64,000 nt of DNA from Ohtaekwangia sp966211525 (GCA_966211525.1 CBIHOZ010000010.1:12891-76890); one strand, 5' to 3'. Positions 1 through 8,953 are shown, counted from the stretch's first letter. The notes: generated by a model not told the origin, from the letters alone. Program-made: numbers and translations.

Positions 1-239
1 AAAACGTTGGTGTCAGGTAAATACAGTTGCTTGGGTTTTACAGACGTTGTTGTCTGCGGTGCTATCCTGAAGAAGCCACCTTTGGATTTATCGAGAAGAG
101 CAGCAAAGATGGTGGGCGAATCAAAATCAGGAAAGCACATGAAATCGATAGAACCATTGAGCCCGACCAGGGCTATTGTGTTAAGATCACCGATGACTCC
201 ATAATTTTCAATCGGCTGATACGTGTCCACTCTTTTCAT
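1..239 (-). CDS. GH15-family glycoside hydrolase, N-terminal part (runs off the left edge)
   Basis: Reading leftwards from an ATG at 239, the frame stays open to the window edge for 79 codons. It begins MKRVDTYQPIENYGVIGDLN and continues with LVGLNGSIDFMCFPDFDSP. This is the hallmark N-terminus of GH15 glucoamylase/trehalase-like enzymes (family pattern: IEDYALIGD, then A.LVG.DGSIDW.C.PRFDSP). Known members are cytoplasmic (alpha/alpha)6-barrel enzymes hydrolysing alpha-glucans or trehalose. The catalytic glutamates lie beyond the edge, so activity and substrate cannot be judged. No other ATG, GTG or TTG occurs in frame between this ATG and the upstream stop, which fixes the start. The gene is divergent from the ion channel gene at 370. 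Family assignment is confident; exact substrate is unknown. Confidence 0.85.
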   Translation of the reverse strand, partial: MKRVDTYQPIENYGVIGDLNTIALVGLNGSIDFMCFPDFDSPTIFAALLDKSKGGFFRIAPQTTTSVKPKQLYLPDTNV

Positions 240-369
240 CCAATCAGAATCAGTAATCGGTAACTTCTCTAAAGGATTGTGCCAGAAGTGCCAATCTATA
301 GATTTACGGTCGTTACTATATATAGACTGTCGTTAATGAAGCCGGGCATGATTTTTAAAAATTCACAAC

Positions 370-1152
370 GTGAGCAATGTTAACACAGCGCGAAGACAAT
401 TATTGAAACGGATCGAGCAGTTATTCGAAGGTCCGTTAGTTGTACTTGGGTTTCTCTGGTTGCTGTTCCTCATCATTGAGTTAGTCTATCAGTCCAATCC
501 GCTTCTCGATACACTAAGCACCGTTATCTGGATTATTTTTATTGTTGATTTTGTGATCAAGTATATACTTGCTCCGGGCAAGATTGACTTTCTCAAAAAG
601 AATATACTTAATATCATATCACTGGCGGTGCCGGCATTTCGTGTACTGCGCGTGTTCCGGTTTATCAAGCTGATACGTTTTTCACGAAGCCTGCGACTGG
701 TAAAAGTACTGGGAAGTTTGAATCGCGGTATTAAAGCACTCTCTGCTACGATGAAGCGCAGAGCGTTCGGCTATGTACTGCTGTTGACGCTAATTGTAAT
801 TTTTGCGGGTGCTGCCGGTATGTATGCATTTGAAAAAGACAATCCACACGGTCTCACCGATTACGGCACTGCGTTGTGGTGGACAACCATGATTATGACT
901 ACACTGGGTTCCGAGTACTGGCCCCAAACAACAGAAGGCCGCCTGCTTTGTATAGTATTGTCGTTGTTTGCGTTTGCTGTCTTCGGCTATATCACTGCTA
1001 CCATTGCTACTTTTTTTATAGGACGCGATGCAGAGGACAAGCACGGAGAAATTTCAGGAAGTGCGCAGATTGAAGAGCTTCGGAAAGAGATATTGTATCT
1101 GCGAAAGCTGATAGAAGAAAATAAACAGAGACCTCCGGATGCAGAAGGCTAA
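370..1152 (+). CDS. Voltage-sensor-type six-TM cation channel (ion transporter family) with an atypical selectivity filter
   Basis: A 260-residue inner-membrane channel subunit, expected to work as a tetramer. Hydrophobic segments lie near residues 22-40, 50-66, 80-90, 135-155 and 192-218. An S4-like helix (residues 91-112) has Arg or Lys about every third position (RVLRVFRFIKLIRFSRSLR). The pore loop at 177-185 reads TTLGSEYWP instead of the K+ filter TVGYGD, so ion selectivity is open: K+ is the family default, but the sequence does not prove it. The C-terminus (about 225-260) is charged and helical, probably a cytoplasmic coiled coil for tetramerisation. The start is GTG because an in-frame TGA lies seven codons upstream and no ATG is available. 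It sits alone between the divergent GH15 gene and the sigma factor gene. Confidence 0.88.
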   Translation: MSNVNTARRQLLKRIEQLFEGPLVVLGFLWLLFLIIELVYQSNPLLDTLSTVIWIIFIVDFVIKYILAPGKIDFLKKNILNIISLAVPAFRVLRVFRFIKLIRFSRSLRLVKVLGSLNRGIKALSATMKRRAFGYVLLLTLIVIFAGAAGMYAFEKDNPHGLTDYGTALWWTTMIMTTLGSEYWPQTTEGRLLCIVLSLFAFAVFGYITATIATFFIGRDAEDKHGEISGSAQIEELRKEILYLRKLIEENKQRPPDAEG

Positions 1153-1331
1153 ATAATTTTTAATGATCCATCATTTTGTTTTTAGTTTGAATTTCAGTTT
1201 TGCAATGGATTGAGTGTATGATTTTAGTATGCATTTGGTCGATAAACTATATAAAGCTTACCGAAAGTATTTTTTCATTTCACTCTTTTCATTAAGTTTA
1301 GATTAACAAAAGGTTATCCCCACCTAAACTG

Positions 1332-1910
1332 ATGAAAATGCAGGAACACGCAGATATCAGAAACCTTTTACTCCGCATCTCGCAAAGCGATCAACTTGCT
1401 TTTCGTATACTCTTCCGCGCATACTCCAGTCGTGTATATGGTTTTGCACTCAAGCTTACACGCAATGCTATAACGGCCGAAGAGATCGTTCAGGATATAT
1501 TTATGAAACTATGGATCAACCGCGAGGCAGCCGGCACCATTGAACAATTCTCGGCTTACCTGTTTACCATTACACGCAATCATACTTTCAATGTATTAAA
1601 GAAAGTAGCGATCGAAGCCACCGCTAAAAATCACCTGAGCAAAGAATTATCCGAAGCACATCGTGATACTGAAGAAGCTATACTGTACCGCGAATCACAA
1701 CGCATCCTCAATGAAGTAATCAGCAACCTGCCCCCTCAACAAAAACTAGTATATAGCCTCTGTCACAACGAAGGACTAAAATACGAAGAGGTAGCCCAAC
1801 GCCTCAACATATCACGCCTCACCGTAAAAACACACATGCAGCAAGCGTTACGCACCATTCGGTCACACTTTTTGAGTGTGGGCGCAGTTTTAACATGGCT
1901 GCTGAATTGA
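1332..1910 (+). CDS. ECF RNA polymerase sigma factor (FecI-like, Bacteroidota type)
   Basis: A 192-residue sigma-70 family protein with only regions 2 and 4. Region 2 (about residues 25-95) includes the core-binding pattern AEEIVQDIFMKLW. Region 4 (about 138-183) includes PPQQKLVYSLCHNEGLKYEE followed by the helix-turn-helix IAQRL-like segment VAQRLNISRLTVKTHMQQAL. Known members direct core polymerase to TonB-dependent transporter operons when a cognate anti-sigma factor is relieved. The next gene on the same strand is a FecR anti-sigma factor, then susC and susD, so this is probably the sigma factor of that system. It is separated from fecR by 385 bp of repeat-rich DNA, so they may be transcribed separately. 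Confidence 0.93.
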   Translation: MKMQEHADIRNLLLRISQSDQLAFRILFRAYSSRVYGFALKLTRNAITAEEIVQDIFMKLWINREAAGTIEQFSAYLFTITRNHTFNVLKKVAIEATAKNHLSKELSEAHRDTEEAILYRESQRILNEVISNLPPQQKLVYSLCHNEGLKYEEVAQRLNISRLTVKTHMQQALRTIRSHFLSVGAVLTWLLN

Positions 1911-1937
1911 ACGCAAGCGGTGGGGGAAGCTGCTAGC

Positions 1938-2055
1938 TTCTAGCTGCCAGTTGCTGGTAGATTTCGTTAATGAAAGGTATATCTCTTCTAGTAGCTGCAG
2001 GCCTCTGGCTGCCAGCTTCTGGTGGATTTCGTTAGTGAAAAGTATATCTCTTCTT
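1938..2055. repeat. Imperfect tandem duplication, two 53-bp units at a 65-bp period
   Basis: Unit 1 (1938-1990) and unit 2 (2003-2055) align with about 8 mismatches in 53 positions. Both contain a GCTGCCAG core, then GGTRGATTTCGTTARTGAAA, then GTATATCTCTTCT. The first half of each unit is the GCTGCTAGC-like word found elsewhere between genes. Confidence 0.85.
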
Positions 2056-2082
2056 GGCAGAACAAATTTTTAGCTTTAACGT

Positions 2083-2230
2083 CTCGCAGCTCAAAGCTCG
2101 TGACTCGCAGCCGAGTCAGCGATTTCGTTTATTATAAATATATATTCGAAACACGAAAATCTCCCAGCAGCTTGTAACCAGCAGCCCTTCCTCTCACTTC
2201 CTCGCAGCTCACAGCTCAAAACTCGCAGCT
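2083..2230. repeat. Two copies of the CTCGCAGCTCAAAGCTC-type intergenic word
   Basis: Copies lie at 2083-2110 and 2201-2230 on the + strand. The same word occurs inverted at 21504-21533 and 29138-29168, and direct at 27963-27992. Confidence 0.8.
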
Positions 2231-2295
2231 AAATTTTTCTTCTCTGCTACTACTCCTTTCCTCTCCGTGGATTGTCTTCCTATAAAACGCAAGCT

Positions 2296-3300
2296 ATGGA
2301 CAGTGCCCGCTTGACTTATCTTTTTCACCGGTATATAAATCAAACCTGTACGGAGGCAGAGCGTATTGAATTTTTGAAGATGATCAATGAACCTGATTAT
2401 GAAGTGCAGGTAAAAGATCTGATGAAGAGTTTGTGGAATACGGCTGATGAGACAGAACGAATGTCGTTTGCGCGAACGGAGAAAATTTTAGCAGATATAC
2501 TTGGTGATGAAGAGGAAGAGATGGTTAAACATTCATCTGCATCTTCACGCTGGGGTAAAGCCGTTGCGTTGGCAGCGTGTATATTGGTGGGTATAGCTGG
2601 GGTTGGGTATTATATAATGTCACCACGGGTTGAACGTGAACGTGTAGCCGAGTTACCCGCGAAGGTAGAAACGCACCAGATCCTGAAGCTGCCCGATGGA
2701 AGTGTTGTGGTATTGAATGCGGGAAGCTCGCTCGAATTTCCGGAGACTTTTAAAGGAAAAAAAAGTCGTGAAGTAACATTGAGAGGTGAAGGATACTTCG
2801 ATATCAAGCACGATGCTTCGTCTCCTTTTATAGTATATACCGGTAAGCTGCGAACTACGGTATTGGGAACAGCTTTTAATATCAAGGCATATCCCAACGA
2901 TAATGATATCACGGTAACGGTAACACGCGGTAAAGTAAAAGTCAGTGATGATAAAAAAGTGATCGGTATCATTACACCGGATCAGCAGATAAAATTCAGC
3001 AAGCAGCAGGAAGCTTCACAGCAGCAGCAGGTGGACAGTAAAGAAGTAGTATCGTGGTCTGACCGGGATATATTCTTTGACGATGCAACACTGGCCGATG
3101 TAGCAAAGCAGCTGGAGCAGCGTTTCAATGTTGCTATTGTTTTTGATAACAATACTATAAAAGATTGTCGCTTTACAGCAACGTTTGTGAGTGGCGAAGA
3201 TCTCAACCAGATATTAACCGTGATCTGTGAATTCAACGGTTCACATTTCAACCGTGATGCAACGGACACGATTCACATCAGTGGAGGTGCCGGATGCTGA
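2296..3300 (+). CDS. FecR-family anti-sigma factor, inner-membrane (with C-terminal DUF4974)
   Basis: A 334-residue single-pass membrane regulator. The cytoplasmic N-terminal helical part (about 1-85) should bind the sigma factor. One TM segment spans about 87-108 (AVALAACILVGIAGVGYYI). The periplasmic FecR domain follows (about 125-225), with LPDGSVVVLNAGSSLEFPE and a repeated beta-strand pattern. The C-terminal part (about 250-325) resembles the DUF4974/STN-like module of Bacteroidota anti-sigma factors. In known systems the STN domain of SusC contacts this periplasmic part and releases the sigma factor. The frame could start at a TTG 24 bases upstream (2272), but the ATG at 2296 gives the usual FecR N-terminus, so it was preferred. 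Confidence 0.93.
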   Translation: MDSARLTYLFHRYINQTCTEAERIEFLKMINEPDYEVQVKDLMKSLWNTADETERMSFARTEKILADILGDEEEEMVKHSSASSRWGKAVALAACILVGIAGVGYYIMSPRVERERVAELPAKVETHQILKLPDGSVVVLNAGSSLEFPETFKGKKSREVTLRGEGYFDIKHDASSPFIVYTGKLRTTVLGTAFNIKAYPNDNDITVTVTRGKVKVSDDKKVIGIITPDQQIKFSKQQEASQQQQVDSKEVVSWSDRDIFFDDATLADVAKQLEQRFNVAIVFDNNTIKDCRFTATFVSGEDLNQILTVICEFNGSHFNRDATDTIHISGGAGC

Positions 3301-3370
3301 AGATATATTTATTTAACCTAAACAATTAACCTAAACTCAAAGCTGCATGAAAAAACTATACGCTGAGACC

Positions 3371-3452
3371 TGAAGCATCCCGAAGACTCCCTGCCCAGGG
3401 CAGGGAGCGCTTCAGAAAGCTCCTGCTGCGCGACTGGCATCGCGACAACAGG
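3371..3452 (+). promoter_or_regulatory. Two consecutive strong hairpins in the fecR-susC leader region
   Basis: Hairpin 1 has an outer stem TGAAGC (3371-3376) with GCTTCA (3409-3414) and an inner stem CTCCCTGCCC (3387-3396) with GGGCAGGGAG (3398-3407). Hairpin 2 pairs CCTGCTGCGCG (3422-3432) with CGCGACAACAGG (3441-3452), with one bulged base and one mismatch, and is followed by TGTGTTTT. A terminator or attenuator between fecR and susC, or a palindromic repeat, would fit; the sequence alone does not decide. Confidence 0.6.
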
Positions 3453-3496
3453 TGTGTTTTAAATAATTCCTCAATCACTTAAAACATATCAAAAAT

Positions 3497-6400
3497 ATGA
3501 ATTTTTCTGTGTCTCATGCAGAAGGGAAGCCGCCTTTTATCCGTCCGGCAAACCTTGCATGGTTGATCCACCAACCATTTATCCGTCAGCTTATGCGTAT
3601 AAGTTTACTTCTGATGGTTTTTTCGCTTACGTGTCTCACGATGCTGCTCGCTACACCGGGCAGAGGACAGGGTGCTGAAACAACTACAGTAACACTTGAA
3701 TTAAATGATGAATCGCTGGAGACAGCGCTCAAAAAAATTGAGGACAAGACTCCGTTTCGTTTTGTATATCGCAACCGCGAAATAAAATCAGCCGATCATA
3801 TAACATTGCCGCAGGGTACACGCACGGTATCCGAAACTCTTCAATTGTTGCTGGCCAATCAGTCGCTAACATTCAGGCAGATCAACAACAACATTTTGAT
3901 CGAGCGCAAGGAAGAAACGGAAACTGTTCATGAACCTGTTGGCGAAGCAGCGGATATAGTGCAGCAGACTGTTACGGGAAAGGTAACAGCTTCGGGTGAT
4001 AACGCTCCGCTGCCTGGCGTAAGTGTTATGCTAAAAGGAACGCAGAGCGGAACGGTAACAGATGCGCAGGGTAATTATACCCTGGAAGTAAATGCAGCGG
4101 ATGCTACACTGATCTTTTCATTTATAGGCTATAAAACTACTGAGGTTGCTGTAGGTGGAAGAAGCACGGTAGATATAGCCCTGGAGACGGACGTAACACA
4201 ACTTACCGAAGTCGTAGTAACCTCGTTTGGTATAGCGCAAGAGAAACGTTCGCTGGGATTTTCAGCGCAGAATATAGATGGCAGTAATCTCACCGTAACA
4301 CGCCAGCCCAATGTAGTGAGTGCGCTGCAGGGACAAGTGTCTGGCGTGCAGATTACGAATGCCGGTGGTGCACCGGGAACAAGTTCACGTATTGTGATTC
4401 GCGGATTAACATCGTTGAATACATCCGGTAATAATCAGCCGCTGTTTGTGATCGATGGTATACCGATGGATAACAGCACCGATGAATCACCTAACACATC
4501 GCGCGGGTTAAGCAACCGTGCCGCGGATATTAACCCGAATGATATCGAGTCGGTAAATATACTCAAAGGTGCAGCAGCCACTGCGTTGTATGGTGTGCGT
4601 GCTGCGGCCGGTGCTATCGTGATCACAACAAAACGTGGTAAGGCTGGTGCGGTAAAGATTGATATTAACAGTTCTGTCGGCTTTCAGAAAGTAAATCGTT
4701 ACCCGGATTTTCAAACGGAGTATGGACAAGGCTGGTATGGTGCTGCCGATCGTACGAGTGTATATCCGGCATGGGGTGGTCCGTTCAGTGCTGCTTCACT
4801 GCAAGATCCCACCTATAAATACTATGATAATTACCGGAACGTGATGGAGACCGGTAAATCATTTGATAATTACCTGAGTGTATCCGGAGGAAATGAATTT
4901 GCTACCTTCTATACATCGGTGTCCAATACAAAACAAACCGGGGTTATTCCATCCAGTTCATGGGACAGAACATCTGCAAAACTTTCGGGTACATTAAACT
5001 TCAAAAATAAATTTACGGTTACCGGATCATTCACGTATTCCAATTCCGGTGGAGATCGTGTACCGGGCGATCGCTTTGGCGAAACGCTGATGTACTACCC
5101 AACGTCAAGCGATGCAACAGACTATATTAACGAAAATGGGACACAGAAATATATAGGTTTGTCCGATAACCCGATCTATGCTGCCAAGTTCTGGACGTAT
5201 GAAGATGACGTTGATCGCACACTCGGTAATCTGTACTTCTCCTATAAACCCGCTTCGTGGATCAGTCTGAACTACCGCGTGGGTTCTGATTTCTATTCTG
5301 ATTTCAGAGAAGAAATACTACCTGGTCCGAAGGGCCTGGAAGGTGAAACACCGCTGAGCACCACAGGCTATATTGAGCATACACGCATTACCAACCGGAT
5401 TATCAACTCGAACGTGTCGGTGGAGATCAACAAGGAAATTACCAATAACTTGAAGACTACATTGCGTGTAGGGCAGGAGTTGTTTCAGGAAGATCGGAAC
5501 AAACTGATCAACACCGGTAACAATTTTGTTATACCCGGTTATTATCAATTCAACAATGTTACCGAAGTACTCACCGAGCAGCAGAAACGCCAGAGACGAT
5601 TGATAGGTGTCTTTGGTGATCTCATGGTAAACTATAAAGATTATCTATACCTCAATGTTACCGGTCGTAACGATTGGACATCAACATTGCCCAAAGGGAA
5701 TAATTCATTCTTCTATCCTTCGGTAAACCTCAGCTTTATATTCAGCGATGTAGTGCAGTTGCCGGCTGTCGTATCATATGGTAAAATAAGAGGCTCGTAT
5801 GGTCAGGTTGGAAAAGATACCGATCCGTATCAGACATCCACAACCTATTCGCGCACGGAAGGTTTTCCGCTCAACGGACAAGTTGGTTTTACACGCAACC
5901 AGGTAAAAGGAAGTGAAGACCTGAAGCCGGAGCGAACCACCAACGTAGAGATAGGGGCCGAGATGAGATTCTTCGACAGACGTTTAGGTTTTGAATTTAC
6001 CTGGTATAAAGCGAACAGTCGCGATCAGATCTTTAGTGTACCCGTGTCCAATACAACCGGCTATACGCGCTTCGTTGCCAACGCAGGAGAGATCGAGAAT
6101 AAAGGTATAGAACTCACGTTGACCGGAACTCCGGTTCGTTCGAGTGATTTCACGTGGGATGTTACCCTGAACTTTACACGAAACCGAAATACAGTGGTTG
6201 ATCTTGCCGAAGGTTTCGAAGGAGGATTTACGATTGGTTCACAGTTTGGCTACTCGGGAAGTACAGTAACCATGGCGTTGACAGAAGGTGCTCCCTATGG
6301 TAATTTATATGGAACAAGTTTTCAACGATACTATGGTGCGGAAGGAGTTCCGGAAGGATTGGAATATTTAGATCGTGACAAACCGTTGCTGATTGGTGCC

Positions 6401-7003
6401 GATGGATTTCCGGTGCGCAATACATCGCAGCTCGTAGTAGGAAATGTACAACCCAGGTGGCTGGCCGGCTTACGGAATAATTTCAGGTATAAAGGATTTA
6501 ACCTCGCTGTAGTACTCGATGTGCGCTGGGATATGGATCAGTATAATCAGTACGGAAACTACCTCGCTGCTTTTGGTAAAGAAGCCTATACGGCCAATCG
6601 AAACGATATAGTTGTGTTTGATGGATACCTCGCGGATGGAACTAAGAATACAAAAGCCGTGTGGCTCGGACAAGGTATAGGTCCGGATGGAGTAAACTAT
6701 GGTGATGGTTTCTATCGCAATACATTACGAAGATCGTCGGAGCCGTTTGTACAGGATGCTTCCTTCGTGAAGTTGCGCAGCGCAAGCTTGTCCTATAGTT
6801 TGCCGAACAGTGTTTTGGCGAAATCTCCATTCCAGGCGGTTACACTTTCTGCCAGTGTAAACAATATTATACTCTGGACACCGTGGAGCGGATACGACCC
6901 TGAATCGTTTAGCGGTGGTGCCGGAACAAATGTTACCGGTTTTTCCGGACTGGATTACCCGGGTGTAGCTACGACTACCTTCACGCTTAATCTCACACTA
7001 TAA
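3497..7003 (+). CDS. SusC/RagA-family TonB-linked outer-membrane transporter with STN domain
   Basis: A 1168-residue outer-membrane protein. Order of parts: N-terminal extension with a hydrophobic signal segment (about 33-53, LMRISLLLMVFSLTCLTMLL); STN signalling domain (about 64-136); carboxypeptidase-regulatory-like beta domain (about 157-230, with SGTVTDAQGNYTLEV); TonB-box-like LTEVVVTSFG (about 237-246); plug domain (about 250-380, including VIDGIPMDN); then the 22-strand barrel to the C-terminal FTLNLTL. Known SusC proteins import substrates with SusD as the lid. The STN domain marks this one as signalling-competent, which matches the upstream sigma/FecR pair. susD follows after 9 bp. 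No polysaccharide-degrading enzyme lies beside it, so the substrate is unknown. Confidence 0.96.
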   Translation: MNFSVSHAEGKPPFIRPANLAWLIHQPFIRQLMRISLLLMVFSLTCLTMLLATPGRGQGAETTTVTLELNDESLETALKKIEDKTPFRFVYRNREIKSADHITLPQGTRTVSETLQLLLANQSLTFRQINNNILIERKEETETVHEPVGEAADIVQQTVTGKVTASGDNAPLPGVSVMLKGTQSGTVTDAQGNYTLEVNAADATLIFSFIGYKTTEVAVGGRSTVDIALETDVTQLTEVVVTSFGIAQEKRSLGFSAQNIDGSNLTVTRQPNVVSALQGQVSGVQITNAGGAPGTSSRIVIRGLTSLNTSGNNQPLFVIDGIPMDNSTDESPNTSRGLSNRAADINPNDIESVNILKGAAATALYGVRAAAGAIVITTKRGKAGAVKIDINSSVGFQKVNRYPDFQTEYGQGWYGAADRTSVYPAWGGPFSAASLQDPTYKYYDNYRNVMETGKSFDNYLSVSGGNEFATFYTSVSNTKQTGVIPSSSWDRTSAKLSGTLNFKNKFTVTGSFTYSNSGGDRVPGDRFGETLMYYPTSSDATDYINENGTQKYIGLSDNPIYAAKFWTYEDDVDRTLGNLYFSYKPASWISLNYRVGSDFYSDFREEILPGPKGLEGETPLSTTGYIEHTRITNRIINSNVSVEINKEITNNLKTTLRVGQELFQEDRNKLINTGNNFVIPGYYQFNNVTEVLTEQQKRQRRLIGVFGDLMVNYKDYLYLNVTGRNDWTSTLPKGNNSFFYPSVNLSFIFSDVVQLPAVVSYGKIRGSYGQVGKDTDPYQTSTTYSRTEGFPLNGQVGFTRNQVKGSEDLKPERTTNVEIGAEMRFFDRRLGFEFTWYKANSRDQIFSVPVSNTTGYTRFVANAGEIENKGIELTLTGTPVRSSDFTWDVTLNFTRNRNTVVDLAEGFEGGFTIGSQFGYSGSTVTMALTEGAPYGNLYGTSFQRYYGAEGVPEGLEYLDRDKPLLIGADGFPVRNTSQLVVGNVQPRWLAGLRNNFRYKGFNLAVVLDVRWDMDQYNQYGNYLAAFGKEAYTANRNDIVVFDGYLADGTKNTKAVWLGQGIGPDGVNYGDGFYRNTLRRSSEPFVQDASFVKLRSASLSYSLPNSVLAKSPFQAVTLSASVNNIILWTPWSGYDPESFSGGAGTNVTGFSGLDYPGVATTTFTLNLTL

Positions 7004-7012
7004 ATCGATCGT

Positions 7013-8446
7013 ATGAAAAAGTTCTTGAAATATATACTAAGCATATTTTCGATACTGGGCGTTGCAGGATGTTCTGATTACCTTGATGTAAACGACAATC
7101 CCAACGAGCCTACAACGGTACCCCTAAGCTCACTGATGGCGACAACCTCATTTACTACTGGTAAAAATATACAGGTGATTGGTAATATCACATCGTACTA
7201 TGTTCAGTACCTGGCGTCACCGAATCCATCAGGCGCAACGGATACCCAGGAACCTGTAGCGTATGATGACGCATGGTTCAGACTATATCATACACTGGGA
7301 GATATAGCGGACATGGAAAAGCAGGCGATGGAAACCGGGGCAACCCATTACGATGGTGCCGCTAAATTGTTAAAAGCTATACACTTGTTGCTGATTGTTG
7401 ATGCCTGGGGAAATGTACCCTATACCGAAGCACTCTTTGCTGAGACCGTAACTCCGGCTTACGATGAAGACCAGGATCTCTATAGCGTTATACTCACGTT
7501 GATCGACAACGGTATAGCAGCACTGGAAAAAGAAGAAACAACGTATTCCCTGGGCGCACAGGACTTTATCTATGGTGATCGCAGCGGTGAAGCACAGGTA
7601 GAAGCCTGGATAAAAATGGGATATGCGCTGAAAGCCCGTACCCTTTTGCATACGAGTAAAACACCGGGTTACGATCCACAGACTGTGCTCGCGGCATTGG
7701 ACAATGCTTTTGACAGCAATGCCGATAATGCCGATATAACATACTTCGATACCGAGTTTAATCCGTGGGCATCGGTAGCGCGCGACCAGGAAGCGTTGAT
7801 CCTCGATGGATGGGTTTCCGAGCAACTGGTGCAGACGATGGATGGGACAAGTTATGGTATAACAGATCCACGCATGGGCTTTATGTTTGGTGATACGGAG
7901 GATGGGAGTTTTGTAGGTGTACCCAACGGTGCAGGCAGAGGAGGAGCAGATGTTAGCGGAGATCGTTCCGTATTGGAGCGTGGTACATATTATGCAAGCG
8001 ATACATCGCCCATGTTGATCATTACGTATGCCGAGCAAAAATTTATAGAAGCCGAAGCAGCGTTTGATGCTGACGATAAACCGCGTGCCTATGCTGCATA
8101 CCTCGAAGGGATACGCGCACACATGGATATGGTTGGTGTGGACGCAGGCGATCGCGATGACTATATTAACCATGAAACGATAAGCGTTGGAAGTGATGAT
8201 CTTACGCTGGAGTTGATCATGAAGGAAAAATATATAGCGATGTTTCTGCACCCGGAAACATGGACAGACGCGAGGCGCTATAATTTCCAGTACAAAGACA
8301 TGGCGATCCCCGCTAATCTGAATCCTGATCTCAATGGTAATTATGCCAGACGTCTTATGTACCCTGATTCTGAAACGGGTCGAAATGTAGCCAACGTACC
8401 TTCCGTTACGCAGCTCGACAGAATTTGGTGGGATGTCACAAACTAA
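7013..8446 (+). CDS. SusD/RagB-family outer-membrane lipoprotein (SusD-like 2 type)
   Basis: A 477-residue lipoprotein with signal peptide and lipobox ending GVAGC, lipidation at Cys20, followed by SDYLDVNDNPNEPTT, the typical start of the SusD-like 2 subgroup. The rest is helical with TPR-like repeats. It includes LKARTLLHTSK in the middle and LIITYAEQKFIEAEAAF and LELIMKEKYIAMFLHPETW towards the end, all family hallmarks. Role: surface lipoprotein that captures substrate and closes over SusC. It lies 9 bp after susC and 14 bp before the small lipoprotein gene, so the three form one operon. Confidence 0.95.
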   Translation: MKKFLKYILSIFSILGVAGCSDYLDVNDNPNEPTTVPLSSLMATTSFTTGKNIQVIGNITSYYVQYLASPNPSGATDTQEPVAYDDAWFRLYHTLGDIADMEKQAMETGATHYDGAAKLLKAIHLLLIVDAWGNVPYTEALFAETVTPAYDEDQDLYSVILTLIDNGIAALEKEETTYSLGAQDFIYGDRSGEAQVEAWIKMGYALKARTLLHTSKTPGYDPQTVLAALDNAFDSNADNADITYFDTEFNPWASVARDQEALILDGWVSEQLVQTMDGTSYGITDPRMGFMFGDTEDGSFVGVPNGAGRGGADVSGDRSVLERGTYYASDTSPMLIITYAEQKFIEAEAAFDADDKPRAYAAYLEGIRAHMDMVGVDAGDRDDYINHETISVGSDDLTLELIMKEKYIAMFLHPETWTDARRYNFQYKDMAIPANLNPDLNGNYARRLMYPDSETGRNVANVPSVTQLDRIWWDVTN

Positions 8447-8460
8447 ACTGAATTTATACC

Positions 8461-8886
8461 ATGAAAATATATAGCTATATAAAAATAGTTTGCGCGATGT
8501 TACTGACAGCTGCTATGTTTTCCTGCGAGGAAAACGAAGTAGTACCCGACAGCGCCAGGCAAGGTGAAGTTACGGCAACCACAGCAAGTATAGCATCGTC
8601 TAACACGAAGCCTATTGCCTCTGAAACGATTACGGTCACACTGAAATTTGTTAACCTATCGGAGGATAAAGTAAAATCAGTGCTGCTGAAGGCAAAGGTA
8701 GGAACGGCCGATTATACATCCGTACAAACCTTTGACGAAGGCACCGCTGCTACCGATAAAGAAATCACACACGAAGTACCCTATACAGTAACTGCGCCTA
8801 AGGGTACCGTTATAACATTCGACATGATTGTTACTTCTCAAAAGGAATATCCGCTTACCCGGCGGACAACCGTAATTGTAAATTAG
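8461..8886 (+). CDS. Small lipoprotein of unknown function in the SusCD operon
   Basis: A 141-residue protein with signal peptide and lipobox (MFSC, Cys22). The mature part is rich in Thr, Val and Ala with alternating beta pattern, for example ETITVTLKFVNLSEDKVKSV and GTVITFDMIVTSQKEYPLT. This suggests one immunoglobulin-like beta-sandwich. The position as third gene behind susC and susD is where surface glycan- or ligand-binding lipoproteins usually sit, so a binding role is a reasonable inference. No family was recognised. A terminator-like hairpin follows at 8913. Confidence 0.85.
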   Translation: MKIYSYIKIVCAMLLTAAMFSCEENEVVPDSARQGEVTATTASIASSNTKPIASETITVTLKFVNLSEDKVKSVLLKAKVGTADYTSVQTFDEGTAATDKEITHEVPYTVTAPKGTVITFDMIVTSQKEYPLTRRTTVIVN

Positions 8887-8912
8887 ACCGTTAGGATTTA
8901 TTTGGTTTTGGT

Positions 8913-8953
8913 AAAGGCTGGCTCGGTGGACGAAAACTCTGCCGGGCCTTTTT
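8913..8953 (+). terminator. Probable rho-independent terminator of the SusCD operon
   Basis: AAAGGC (8913-8918), with CGG just inside it, pairs imperfectly with CCGGGCCTTT and is followed by TTTTTG. The inner part of the stem is imperfect. Confidence 0.55.

Larger units (their letters stand above)
1911..2295. other. Gene-free stretch between the sigma factor and fecR, filled with degenerate repeats
   Basis: No credible gene was found on either strand. The stretch holds a 65-bp-period tandem duplication (1938-2055), two CTCGCAGCTCA-type words (2083-2110 and 2201-2230) and a CCAGCAGC-type word near 2164-2185. The same words recur at five other intergenic loci in the window. A promoter for fecR was not recognisable. 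Confidence 0.75.

Noticed and set aside
7370..8251. 293-codon open frame on the minus strand
   Set aside because: It lies wholly opposite susD, whose family motifs are clear; the translated product is rich in Cys, Ile and His without any domain pattern.
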